From NCBI GenBank assembly GCA_964484515.1, contig CAZAGT010000055.1, positions 1-19,466 on the forward strand: 19,466 nt of DNA, in the 5' to 3' direction. The stretch is from CAZAGT01 sp964484515 (GTDB lineage: Bacteria; Desulfobacterota; DSM-4660; Desulfatiglandales; HGW-15). Under the pieces are notes generated by a model, which had not been told where the DNA came from, searched no databases, and saw only the letters and a program-made list of their open reading frames with translations. The translations under genes were made by a program, and so were the position numbers. Below, in pieces: positions 1 through 7,727 of the stretch. Every line of letters starts with the position of its first letter. Position 1 is the first letter of the stretch.

Positions 1-152
1 ACCTCGCACTCAATTCCTCGTTTTTGAAAAGAGACCCCCATGGCCGGACGGATCACGTGTCAAAACGTTTCAAGAAGCTAAAATGTTACAATCTGGCATG
101 TCTTGGAGAGATTACGGTCTTGAAGGCCAAAATGTTAGGGAGAAGTAAGACG

Positions 153-581
153 ATGCAATGCCCAGCGAGGGCTTATGGCTTGCATGTCGTGCTGCCGATT
201 TGGGTCGGAGGGATGATATATCTCACCCTGCGGCAGGGTCCGATCCCTATCCTGGATGTGATCAAGGACCACCTTATTTGGGCCGATGGCCCCTTTTGGC
301 AGGCCCTACCCCTGCCCACGGCTCGGGGTCTCCCGAACTGGTTTGCCACCTCCTTGCCTGATGCGCTCTGGTGTTATGCCTGCGTGTCACTCGCCCTCAT
401 CTGCTGGCGGGATGGCCCCCGTTTCTTTCAGGTCTTCTGGCTCGGTGTCGCGTTGATGTTCGCACTCGGGTTTGAGTTGGGTCAATGGTTTCGGGTCATC
501 CCCGGGACCTTCTGCACCCATGATGTCGTTTTCTCGGCCGCCGCCGCCGCTCTCGCAATCTTGATGGTGCGCCGTTCATGA
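153..581 (+). CDS. Small VanZ-like integral membrane protein
   Basis: This predicted 142-residue protein has about four hydrophobic segments, near residues 8-26, 68-86, 92-112 and 121-138. The second half carries LPDALW, then ELGQ, then a PGTF..HD motif before the last helix. This order resembles VanZ-like small membrane proteins, which are of unclear function outside glycopeptide resistance. I chose ATG 153 because AGGGAGA (137-143) sits 9 nt upstream; an open frame extends upstream to a TTG at 24 but that part is basic and not protein-like. Its stop overlaps the start of the next gene by 4 nt (ATGA), so the two are probably translationally coupled and cotranscribed. The coding call is fairly firm. 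The family call is moderate, and no substrate can be assigned. Confidence 0.6.
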   Translation: MQCPARAYGLHVVLPIWVGGMIYLTLRQGPIPILDVIKDHLIWADGPFWQALPLPTARGLPNWFATSLPDALWCYACVSLALICWRDGPRFFQVFWLGVALMFALGFELGQWFRVIPGTFCTHDVVFSAAAAALAILMVRRS

Positions 582-2899
582 ACTGGGAGGGAGCCGTGAA
601 GGATGTGCTCAAGAAGAATCTTCTTATGCTCGTGGGAATGGCGGTCCTCCTGTTCCTGGGCCTTGGGACGACGCTCGACAAACCCCATTCCTTTATGAGC
701 GCGGTCTACATCGGCGATTCCCAGATCGAGCAGGGTCTGGAGGAGCGCGATTTCAATATACCCGGACTGGCCATCACCATGAAATGGCTGCGGCCGGCGG
801 AATGGACGATGGGCAGTCCGGAAGATGAGGTCGGGCGATCCAAGGATGAGCACCTGCATCAGGTTAAACTGACTCGCGGTTTTTGGCTCAGCAAGCATGA
901 AGTCTGTATGGCTGATTTTGCTGAATTCGTAAAGGCCACTGGTCACCGAACGCATTCGGAGATGGCGAACGCACTCTACAACTCGGTCACCAAGGAGCGG
1001 ATGGCGGGCAAGACCTGGCGCAATGCCTTTGCTGAAAATGCGCGCAAGCCGGTCGTGGGAGTAAGCCTTTGGGATGCCCACGCGTTCTGTCGTTGGTTGA
1101 CGGAACGGGAACAGAAGGCCGGACGTCTTTCGGATGCCTACCTGTACACCGTTCCGACGGAAGCACAGTGGGAATATGCCTGTCGCGCCGGACAAGGGAC
1201 ACGGTTCTCCTTTGGTGACGACACCGGCGCGTTACACCAATATGCAAATTATGCGGATCGCAGCAGCGGGCTGAAGGAGCGAGACCCTGAGCAGGATGAC
1301 GGATTTCCTCAGGCCGCCCCGGTCGGAAGCTATCTCCCGAACGCCTGGGGTCTTTACGACATGCACGGCAATGTCTCTGAACTATGCGCCGATACCTACT
1401 GGAAGGACTACCAGGAGGATCAGAGCATCGATCCACTAGGTCCCGCGGGGTTGCGCAGGGATCAGTATCTCGTACGCGGCGGCGGGTGGGCATCTCCAGC
1501 CAAGGATCTCCGCTCCGCGGCCCGGCGGGTGGTTCCGGCCATGGACGCCTATTCGGACGTCGGCTTCCGGATAGTCTTACGACGCAAGACTGTCGCGACT
1601 GTGTACACCTTGACGGGCCGAAACAGGGCGTGGCACCTGATCAGGAGTGGGGCCGGGAGCACCATCAAACACGACCAAATCCATACGGCCGAGGTCGGGC
1701 GAGTTATCCAATTCCCTCGAAAACAGAGCCTCGGCTTTCCCAAGGCCCGAATCCGGGGTGCCGGGACAACCTGGGTCACGCTTCCCATGCGGGCGTCCGG
1801 TCCGCTTGAGGTGCCCCCGGGGATCGAGATCAAACTGCTCGTCGACAAGGTGAATATCAGATCGGGCAGAGACCTGGCGCCGCTGGACGACCTGAAGCCC
1901 TATGATCTGACGGCGATCGAAATCACGGAGGAAAAACTCAGCGGTGCGGCCCTCAGGCATATCTCCCACCTGACGGGTCTGCGATCGGTTGAAGTGCACA
2001 GCCGTCGATTGAGGGACAGCGGGCTCGTCCATCTAGCAGGACTGGCTGCTCTCACAAGGCTCAACCTGGCGGAGACCAAGGTGCGGGGGCCCGGCCTGGG
2101 CTGTCTCAGGCACCCGGATCGGGTTCGCGATTTGGACCTGAGCGGCACCAGGATTTCCGATGAGACGCTTGCCTACCTCGAACCCTTTACCCACTTGGAG
2201 GCCCTGAGTCTTGGCCGCACTTCGGTCAGCCGACTCGGGATCTGTTCCAAACTTGGCGGACTCAAAGCATTGGATCTCTCAGGTACGCTGGTCACAGACA
2301 CCGGCCTGGTTGGGCTGTCGCAACTGGCTAACCTCGAACGGCTCGGACTTGAGGACACCCTGGTCACGAGCAAAGGATTGTTCCACCTCTCGAAATTGAC
2401 GAACCTGAAAGGGCTGGACGGCCTGGCGCATCTCGCCGGATTGGTCCATCTGGAGGAGCTCTCACTTGGCGAAAACCTCCTTCCCGGCTACGCAGGGCCT
2501 GAAGTCAAGTCGAATCCGATAACGGACAAGGGACTGAGATATCTCGCTGGCATGGGGCACCTTCAAACCCTTCACTTGAATCAATCGGGGATTAACGGCC
2601 AAGGGTTTGCCGGCCTGAAAGACCTGGTGAATCTGAGGGAATTGAGCCTCAAGGAATGTCAGATCGATGATGCGGGCTTGAAGGCCTTGGTCGCGCTGAA
2701 GCGCCTGGAGGTCTTGGACATCTCAGCGAATGAGGAGACTGATGCGCGCCTCAGGGTCCTTGCCGCCCTGCCGAATCTGAGGCGCGTGATTGCGATTGGC
2801 ACAGGGGTAACGCCTGCGGGTGCTGAGGCTTTCGGGCAAGAAAAACAGGGGGTCGAGGTCATGCTGGAGGAATCCATTGAAAGCCTTATGCAGAGGTAA
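578..2899 (+). CDS. Membrane-anchored FGE/SUMF-like domain protein with C-terminal leucine-rich repeats
   Basis: This 773-residue protein starts at an ATG overlapping the previous stop. Residues 15-31 form a single hydrophobic anchor, so the rest is probably periplasmic. Residues about 65-337 are a formylglycine-generating-enzyme-like (FGE-sulfatase, SUMF1) domain: MGS at 78-80, PTEAQWEYACRAG near 193-205, GLYDMHGNVSEL near 258-269, VRGGGW at 299-304, and GFR at 329-331. The cysteine pair that follows RGGS in true FGEs is absent (the stretch at 300-317 has no Cys), so oxidation of sulfatase cysteines is unlikely. The domain is better read as a binding C-type-lectin-like fold. Residues about 341-440 are an unassigned beta-rich linker. 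Residues about 440-745 hold about ten leucine-rich repeats with D..L..L motifs and T-x-[IV]-[ST]-D-x-G-L signatures, a style I associate with LRR proteins of Planctomycetes and Desulfobacterota. It overlaps the next gene by 23 nt. Confidence 0.85.
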   Translation: MNWEGAVKDVLKKNLLMLVGMAVLLFLGLGTTLDKPHSFMSAVYIGDSQIEQGLEERDFNIPGLAITMKWLRPAEWTMGSPEDEVGRSKDEHLHQVKLTRGFWLSKHEVCMADFAEFVKATGHRTHSEMANALYNSVTKERMAGKTWRNAFAENARKPVVGVSLWDAHAFCRWLTEREQKAGRLSDAYLYTVPTEAQWEYACRAGQGTRFSFGDDTGALHQYANYADRSSGLKERDPEQDDGFPQAAPVGSYLPNAWGLYDMHGNVSELCADTYWKDYQEDQSIDPLGPAGLRRDQYLVRGGGWASPAKDLRSAARRVVPAMDAYSDVGFRIVLRRKTVATVYTLTGRNRAWHLIRSGAGSTIKHDQIHTAEVGRVIQFPRKQSLGFPKARIRGAGTTWVTLPMRASGPLEVPPGIEIKLLVDKVNIRSGRDLAPLDDLKPYDLTAIEITEEKLSGAALRHISHLTGLRSVEVHSRRLRDSGLVHLAGLAALTRLNLAETKVRGPGLGCLRHPDRVRDLDLSGTRISDETLAYLEPFTHLEALSLGRTSVSRLGICSKLGGLKALDLSGTLVTDTGLVGLSQLANLERLGLEDTLVTSKGLFHLSKLTNLKGLDGLAHLAGLVHLEELSLGENLLPGYAGPEVKSNPITDKGLRYLAGMGHLQTLHLNQSGINGQGFAGLKDLVNLRELSLKECQIDDAGLKALVALKRLEVLDISANEETDARLRVLAALPNLRRVIAIGTGVTPAGAEAFGQEKQGVEVMLEESIESLMQR
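2866..2871 (+). promoter_or_regulatory. Ribosome binding site deciding a TTG start
   Basis: GGAGGA lies inside the end of the FGE-LRR gene, 5 nt before TTG 2877. Starting there gives a clean signal peptide for the trypsin-fold protein. A GTG at 2820 is in frame but has no such site and would put an implausible basic stretch in front of the signal peptide. Confidence 0.6.
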
Positions 2900-3890
2900 G
2901 GGCGGGCGTCATTTCAGGGGAGGAGGGTTGGTCCTTATTCTAGCCATTCAGCTGGTTGTCGGAGGGGTGTATGCCGATCCCGGATTCTGGTCGGTGGAGA
3001 GCATTGATATCCCTTCAGGGGTCAGGTTGGCGGGTGATTCGATCTACCAGATCGTCGTCCTCGAGTCGGTGCCCCGGGGGAAGTTGGGCCGGGCCGATGC
3101 CGAATCCGCCCTAGCAGAGCAGCGGAAACGGCGCGTCGAGGACGATCATAAACCACCGACGGAGGCCCCATCCGGTGATGTTGGTCTGCTTTACCAACTT
3201 CAATCATGCGTGGAGCAAGACAGGGCACAATGCGACGTTTATGGGGTCCTTGCTGTCGGGACGGCCTTCCTGTCGCGACCTGATCCGGGTCAAATCCATG
3301 TCTGCACGTCCTATCGAAACGTGGCGGCAGCGGTCGGGGGTGACGGTGAGGCCGCGGCTGAGCAGCGGACGGGCGTGCGTCAAGTCGAGATTCCGATTCA
3401 GCTGCTCCTCATTGATAGACACCAACGGATCGTATTCGACACGCGGATGGAGTCGATGTCTGCGGTGATCACCGGGTACGTGCCGGGGATCGATCTCGCA
3501 CTTGTCCGGCTAAACCATATGATCGGCCGGCCGATACCGTTTCCGCCGCCGGTCGCCGCGAGCGACGATGATCTGCAAGACTACTACATAGCCGGCTTTC
3601 CGATGGTTCAACGGCCGGAGACAAAACGGGAAGACTACTATGCCTACTCGTTGAAGAGGTACGAGCTTACCGTGACGATTGGCGAGATCTTCCAGGACCC
3701 TCGCCACCGACGCTCCAGTAAGGAGCCTGAATATATTCAGTGCGACGCGGACAGCGCACCCGGCATGAGCGGGGCGCCCGTACTCGACAGGAACGGACAA
3801 TTGTTCGGGATGCTCAGTCGCTCGATGAGCAACCAGGTAGGTTCGATCCTTGTCCCGGCAGCAGCCATCCAAGGGTTTTTCGAGGAGTAG
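2877..3890 (+). CDS. Exported trypsin-fold protein, probably a pseudoprotease
   Basis: With a TTG start at 2877 this is a 337-residue protein. Its basic N-terminus and hydrophobic core (residues 18-31) end in a likely cleavage site near VYA/DP (residue 33). The body resembles chymotrypsin-fold serine peptidases: the GTAFL strand at 128-132, GIDLALVRL at 204-212 supplying the Asp, and the nucleophile loop DSAPGMSGAPV at 292-302 with Ser298. The position that normally holds the catalytic His (TNAHVV-like) reads TSYRNV at 144-149, so His appears to be Arg147. The protein may therefore be inactive, or the alignment may be shifted. It overlaps the FGE-LRR gene by 23 nt, consistent with a shared operon and coupled translation. 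Fold call moderate; loss of activity is inferred. Confidence 0.7.
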   Translation: MKALCRGKGGRHFRGGGLVLILAIQLVVGGVYADPGFWSVESIDIPSGVRLAGDSIYQIVVLESVPRGKLGRADAESALAEQRKRRVEDDHKPPTEAPSGDVGLLYQLQSCVEQDRAQCDVYGVLAVGTAFLSRPDPGQIHVCTSYRNVAAAVGGDGEAAAEQRTGVRQVEIPIQLLLIDRHQRIVFDTRMESMSAVITGYVPGIDLALVRLNHMIGRPIPFPPPVAASDDDLQDYYIAGFPMVQRPETKREDYYAYSLKRYELTVTIGEIFQDPRHRRSSKEPEYIQCDADSAPGMSGAPVLDRNGQLFGMLSRSMSNQVGSILVPAAAIQGFFEE

Positions 3891-3906
3891 TGGGTCCCCG
3901 GTTTCG

Positions 3907-3927
3907 TCCCGCTCGAACAGAGCGGGA
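3907..3927 (+). terminator. Hairpin after the trypsin-fold gene, possible terminator
   Basis: A perfect 8-bp GC-rich stem (TCCCGCTC at 3907-3914, GAGCGGGA at 3920-3927) with a 5-nt loop lies 17 nt after the stop codon at 3890. The following TGGGCATTTT has only a short T run, so termination would be weak. It directly abuts the dispersed repeat at 3928. Confidence 0.45.
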
Positions 3928-3970
3928 TGGGCATTTTCGATCAGCCTCTCAGAAGTCGGTTTTTCGACAG
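3928..3970 (+). repeat. Dispersed intergenic repeat, copy A
   Basis: TGGGCATTTTC, one variable base, ATCAGCCTC, then a GGTTTT core and a CAG end. It matches a second copy at 7728-7769 over about 42 nt with scattered differences. Both copies lie upstream of a + strand gene. Out-of-frame translations through both copies share WAFSISLSE-x-GF, which reflects the repeat and not a gene. Confidence 0.6.
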
Positions 3971-4106
3971 TCTCGGGAATAGGGTTTACGAAAAGTCATT
4001 GCCCGCCGACGAGGGGGATGATAAAAGCGGCGAGGTTTTTTCGGACGTCGCTTGTGCGGGTTCTACGCCGCATCGATCGGAATTCGGAACGGAAGGAAAC
4101 ATTATC

Positions 4107-4706
4107 ATGCGTATTTTGAGAGGCCTTGGAGTGATGGGCAGTATCATATTCTGTTTCATTTTTTGCAGCCGTCAGGCACTGGCTGAGGAACAAAGCGCCC
4201 CAACGGCAGAGATCAACTGGGTGGATTTTGAAAGGGCCGCGGACCTGAGTCGGGCAGAGCCCAGGAAGATCCTTGTGGACGTCTATACGTCCTGGTGCAC
4301 CTGGTGCAAGGTCATGGACAAGGAGACCCTCAGAGACCCCTTGATCGTTGATTACGTGAACAAGAAATATTATGCGGTCAAATTCGACGGCGAAGAGAAA
4401 GAGAGTGTGACCTTTCGAGGCAAGGTGTACGAGTCAAGGGGCGGGTTTCACGCGCTGGCGGCGCTCTTGATGCAGGAAAAGATGATCTACCCCACGTACG
4501 TCATCCTCGACGAGGACTTCAATATCCTTGAACCGATTCGAGGCTTCAAGAAGGCCCCGGAATTTGACGCGCTCCTGAAATACTACGCGGAGAATCACTA
4601 CACTAAAACGGAGTACGACGCCTTTGCCAAGACCTACGAATCGCCCTATGGAGATTACAAAAAGGGGAGCTTCGAGTTGCAGTTGCCGCGCCTTATCGGC
4701 CACTAG
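4107..4706 (+). CDS. Exported thioredoxin-like protein (CTWC motif)
   Basis: This 199-residue protein has a signal peptide with a hydrophobic core at residues 8-20 and a likely cut after ALA (residue 26). The thioredoxin-like domain carries the redox motif WCTWCK (Cys64 and Cys67) in the strand context VDVYTSW, a YPT segment (Pro129) at the expected cis-proline position, and a C-terminal beta strand and helix. This resembles the thioredoxin_7 / DUF255-like branch, whose members act in periplasmic thiol reduction or oxidation; the partner is unknown. The start at ATG 4107 is supported by GGAAGGAA (4091-4098). The open frame continues upstream to 3927, but that extension crosses the intergenic repeat. 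About 217 nt separate it from the preceding operon. A weak promoter-like pair (TCGACA 3964, TACGAA 3987) may drive it. Confidence 0.8.
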   Translation: MRILRGLGVMGSIIFCFIFCSRQALAEEQSAPTAEINWVDFERAADLSRAEPRKILVDVYTSWCTWCKVMDKETLRDPLIVDYVNKKYYAVKFDGEEKESVTFRGKVYESRGGFHALAALLMQEKMIYPTYVILDEDFNILEPIRGFKKAPEFDALLKYYAENHYTKTEYDAFAKTYESPYGDYKKGSFELQLPRLIGH

Positions 4707-4829
4707 TTTCCATCCAGAAATGGTCCTTTTCCGCAGTCTCAGCATCAATCAGCAGGATTCGTTGTCCGGCGTACTTTTCGTACGCCTCCGCGCAATCCCT
4801 TGATTTGACTCGGGCCGTCCATGGCCCTC

Positions 4830-4855
4830 GGCCCTTACGGGCCGCCTGAAGGCGG
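4830..4855. repeat. Two overlapping short hairpins
   Basis: GGCCC-TTAC-GGGCC (4830-4843) and CCGCC-TGAA-GGCGG (4842-4855) share two bases and so form alternative stem-loops. There is no T run, so this is not a typical intrinsic terminator. It could be a REP-like palindrome or end the two converging transcripts weakly. Confidence 0.4.
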
Positions 4856-5102
4856 TCGAATTCCACTATCCTGCAGAGTTGTCCTTGATCTTGCGAAAGA
4901 TTCCTCATTTCTAATCTGGAAACCCCGCAGTGGCTCGAAATGTATCTCCGTGAGGCCGGCAGCTAATGTCCATCGGCAAACGGCCCTTCTCCCCCTGAGC
5001 GGTGTTCTGCGCCAGAGGGGAATAAATCCGCGGGTTTCCACCTGCGATGTACACAGAGCAAGGTCAAAGGTAAGAGAGAAGCAGATTTTGAAAAAGGATC
5101 TT

Positions 5103-5132
5103 CCTCGAACCTCGGTCCTCGAGCCTCGAACC
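5103..5132. repeat. CCTCGA/CCTCGG micro-repeat array
   Basis: Four imperfect copies of a unit of about 7-8 nt (CCTCGAA, CCTCGGT, CCTCGAG, CCTCGAA) lie in intergenic DNA. A related array with CCTCAAG units occurs near 7651-7680. Confidence 0.4.
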
Positions 5133-5225
5133 TTAAGGATTAGACCTATTTCACCTTTTTGGCCACGTTTTAAGCTGTATCGAGTCGCGCTGCACCGGCC
5201 TCTGCACCTCGGCCGTGAACATTCC

Positions 5226-7298
5226 CTACTCCTCCAAATCGATCACCCAGATGTCGAAGTTTCCCAACCGGTCGGAGTCAAAGGCAACCCGGTTGCCGTC
5301 CGGGCTCCAGGCCGGGAAGACATCCCAGGCCAGATTGTCGGTCAGTTGTCTCAGACCGGTCCCATCGGCATTGACGGTGTAAACCTCAGGGTTTCCGTTG
5401 CGCCAGCTCCAGAAGACGATTCGGCTGCCGTCCGGGCTCCAGCGCGAGGACATCTCCAGCACCGGCGAGGGAACCAGTTCCCGCTTCGCGCTCCCGTCCG
5501 GTTTCATGAGCACCAGATCAAAACTCCCGTCCACCGGGTACTCGCGGCCGCGCCAACCCAAATACAGGATTTCGTTTCCGCCGGGCCGCCAGCGGGGCAC
5601 GAAATTCCCGCCCGAGTCGGGGGTCAGGTTTCGGGCCGCCAGGGTGATGGGGTCGAGAGACCAGATCTCCCACTTGACCGTGGCGTTTGAGACGAAAAGG
5701 ATCTCCCTGCCATCCGCGCTCCAGTCCGGGGTCCACTCGTAAGCCTTCTCATGCGAGGAAAGCCGTCTGACATTCGAACCGTCGGCATCCATGATATAGA
5801 TGTCCCCCATGCCGGTTCGTTCCGAGACGAACGCGATCTGCTTGCCGTCCGGGCTCCATTCTCCGTCACCGTCCAGGGCCGGATGATCCGTCAAACGTTG
5901 CTTGCCTGATCCATCGGCGTTCATGGCCCAGACGTCTTGATTACCGTCCCTGGTAGCCCAGTAAAGGATCCGTCGGCCGTCCGGGCTCCATGCCGGCCAT
6001 CCAGCATCCTCATCATCCCGGGTCAGTTGGCGCTTGTTGCGGCCGTCGGCATCCATCACCCAGAGACTCCAATGTCCGTTCACATCAGAATTGTAGGCGA
6101 TCCGTCGGCCGTCCGGACTCCAGACCGCGCCCACCTCTCGGGCCTCACTATCCGTCAAGCGCCGCAGCGGGCCGGCGGCAGGATTTAGCATCGATGCGTT
6201 CATCTGCATCATCAGGATATCCATGCGGCCTCGGATCATCGAGGAAAAGATCAGCCATCTTCCGTCGGGGCTCCAGTAGGGCCCGAACTCAGCGGCCGGG
6301 TGGGTGGTCAAACGCACGAGATTGCGACCGTCCCTATCCATCGCAAAGAGATCCCAGTTGTCCTGACCTTTGCGCGAAAAAACGATGTGCCGGCCGTCGG
6401 GGCTCCAGTGGGGAGAGAGATCTTCGCCGGGATCCTGCGTCAGCGCTCTCTGGTTGGTACCGTCCGGGCCCATGACAAAGATCTCCTTGTTCCCGGTACG
6501 GTCGGATACGAAGACGATCGCATCTCCTTGCGGGCTGAAGACGGGATTCTCATCGCTGGCCTTGTTGCGCGTGAGCTGAGTAAGAAGGCCGGTTGAGAGA
6601 TCTTTCACCCAGATGTCCTCATTTCCATCGCGATTGGACTGGAAGACGATCCGCTTCCCGTCAGGAGACCACTTCGGCATCGTGTCTGCAGCCGGGTCGG
6701 TCGTGGCCGGGGTGTGTTTGTTGGAAGCGATATCCATGATCCAGATGTCGTTATTGCCGGCCCGGTTCGACTGGTAGACAATGGCTCGGCCGTCCAGACG
6801 CCAGTCCGGAGCCATCTCCACCGCCGATGTGGAAACCAGGGGATGCCGATTCTTGCCGTCCGCATCCAGCACCCAGATGTCCCATTCATCCTTGTACAGG
6901 TTGATCGAATAGATGATCTGCTTGCCGTCCGGGCTCCAGCCCCCGGCCACCTGGTTCACCTTGCTCGTTGTGGGCGTAATGATTCTCAGTCCGCCGGGCG
7001 CCGTGACCTGAATCGAAGAGAGGGGTTCCTCTCCCCTCTTCAAGGGCTTTTGGGGCGCAACCGGATAGGGCATGTGATGGCATTGCAGACAGGCCGCACC
7101 CTTGTCAGCATCGATGATCTGGCGTCGGGAGGGGGGTGGCGAAGGTACGTCCCCGACGGCGAGGATCACGTCTCCCCGGTCCTTGAGCCTCGCCCGAGCG
7201 GCCTCATCCAAAAAGGGGTAGCCGAGCGATACGGAAGGCATGAGAATGAGAACGCCTACAAGGCAAGCGAGCAAACGAATGTCCAGCTCTTTGTTCAT
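5226..7298 (-). CDS. Exported TolB/PD40 beta-propeller protein with one c-type heme motif
   Basis: This 690-residue protein has a signal peptide (hydrophobic residues 8-25, likely cut after SLG at 24-26). A short N-terminal domain contains CLQCH (Cys70, Cys73, His74), the CxxCH signature for covalent heme c attachment, followed by a second His. From about residue 115 to the end there are 13 PD40/TolB-type repeats, most with the core WSPDG followed by a hydrophobic strand and then IW or a similar pair and MDADG. Thirteen blades would make two propellers (for example 6 plus 7). Such propellers usually bind proteins, as TolB does in the Tol-Pal envelope system, but this is not TolB itself. Start ATG 7298 has AAGGAG (7306-7311) 7 nt upstream. 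Some PD40 proteins with heme motifs sit in electron-transfer or surface complexes; the role here is inferred only. Confidence 0.85.
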   Translation of the reverse strand: MNKELDIRLLACLVGVLILMPSVSLGYPFLDEAARARLKDRGDVILAVGDVPSPPPSRRQIIDADKGAACLQCHHMPYPVAPQKPLKRGEEPLSSIQVTAPGGLRIITPTTSKVNQVAGGWSPDGKQIIYSINLYKDEWDIWVLDADGKNRHPLVSTSAVEMAPDWRLDGRAIVYQSNRAGNNDIWIMDIASNKHTPATTDPAADTMPKWSPDGKRIVFQSNRDGNEDIWVKDLSTGLLTQLTRNKASDENPVFSPQGDAIVFVSDRTGNKEIFVMGPDGTNQRALTQDPGEDLSPHWSPDGRHIVFSRKGQDNWDLFAMDRDGRNLVRLTTHPAAEFGPYWSPDGRWLIFSSMIRGRMDILMMQMNASMLNPAAGPLRRLTDSEAREVGAVWSPDGRRIAYNSDVNGHWSLWVMDADGRNKRQLTRDDEDAGWPAWSPDGRRILYWATRDGNQDVWAMNADGSGKQRLTDHPALDGDGEWSPDGKQIAFVSERTGMGDIYIMDADGSNVRRLSSHEKAYEWTPDWSADGREILFVSNATVKWEIWSLDPITLAARNLTPDSGGNFVPRWRPGGNEILYLGWRGREYPVDGSFDLVLMKPDGSAKRELVPSPVLEMSSRWSPDGSRIVFWSWRNGNPEVYTVNADGTGLRQLTDNLAWDVFPAWSPDGNRVAFDSDRLGNFDIWVIDLEE

Positions 7299-7369
7299 GG
7301 TGGTTCTCCTTGAAGGGTGTTGGATTGAGCCTCTTCAAAGACCCAATGGGGAACATTGACTTCACGACA

Positions 7370-7398
7370 ACTCTACGCAAAGGGAGTGGGTCTGTCAA
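7370..7398 (-). promoter_or_regulatory. Predicted sigma70 promoter of the propeller gene
   Basis: On the minus strand TTGACA (7393-7398) is followed by a 17-nt spacer and TAGAGT (7370-7375). The -35 box is perfect and the -10 box matches 4 of 6. Transcription would start near 7363, giving a leader of about 65 nt. Confidence 0.6.
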
Positions 7399-7527
7399 TG
7401 ATCGGCAAAGGAATGCATCGATCCGCAGCAGCGAGGATATTTCTTTACATTTTGGGTTTCAGGCTATAAAGGTTCTTACCCGCTAAGGCCGGCGGAAAAC
7501 GCCCATCTGCCGTTCGAGTTGCTCACG

Positions 7528-7549
7528 GCCCTGAGCTAAGCCGAAGGGC
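7528..7549. repeat. Short imperfect palindrome (GCCCT...AGGGC)
   Basis: GCCCT at 7528-7532 pairs with AGGGC at 7545-7549 around GAGCTAAGCCGA. It resembles widespread dispersed bacterial intergenic palindromes of the CCCTGAG...CGAAGGG type, judged from memory. Confidence 0.35.
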
Positions 7550-7650
7550 TGCGTTATTCTCATCTCTCGTCACTGCGGCGTATACAAAGGGCCCAAGGCG
7601 CAAGGCATGGGGCATGAGGAAAGACAAGTTGAAGACCTTTGTTGCTTTTA

Positions 7651-7680
7651 CCTTGAGCCTCAAGCCTCAGGCCTCAAGCC
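7651..7680. repeat. CCTCAAG/CCTTGAG micro-repeat array
   Basis: Four imperfect copies of a CCTCAAG-like unit of about 7 nt (CCTTGAG, CCTCAAG, CCTCAGG, CCTCAAG) occur in tandem in non-coding DNA. They are related to the array near 5103. Confidence 0.45.
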
Positions 7681-7727
7681 GAAAAGCTCGTACGCCTCAT
7701 TCCTCGGGATTTCGAAAGCCTTGCGTC

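Larger units (their letters stand above)
4707..5225. other. Gene-poor stretch between convergent genes, possible decayed sequence
   Basis: These roughly 520 nt lie between the thioredoxin gene (+) and the propeller gene (-). I see no convincing gene. A 71-codon minus-strand frame (4693-4908) overlaps the thioredoxin stop and lacks a ribosome-binding site. Its second half (AEAYEKYAGQRILLID) looks somewhat protein-like, so it may be a gene remnant. The stretch also holds tandem short hairpins near 4830-4855 and a CCTCGA-type micro-repeat near 5103-5132. Confidence 0.4.

Noticed and set aside
87..92. TACAAT as a -10 box for the first operon
   Set aside because: No acceptable -35 box lies 15-19 nt upstream, so I do not call a promoter.
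24..152. N-terminal extension of the VanZ-like protein from TTG 24
   Set aside because: ATG 153 has a well-placed AGGGAGA, and the extension is basic and unlike a membrane protein start.
578..2899. A diversity-generating retroelement target, since FGE-like folds are common targets
   Set aside because: No reverse transcriptase or template repeat is seen in the window, and the FGE domain is internal rather than at the C-terminus.
4821..5690. A 289-codon + strand frame
   Set aside because: It runs from gene-free DNA into the complement of the PD40 repeats and reads as repeated non-protein-like segments.
5290..6940. Regularly spaced copies of a GCCGTCCGGGCTCCA-like 15-mer, which might suggest a CRISPR or other repeat array
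   Set aside because: They are the WSPDG codons of the PD40 repeats in the minus-strand gene, spaced by about 40 codons, and vary as coding repeats do.
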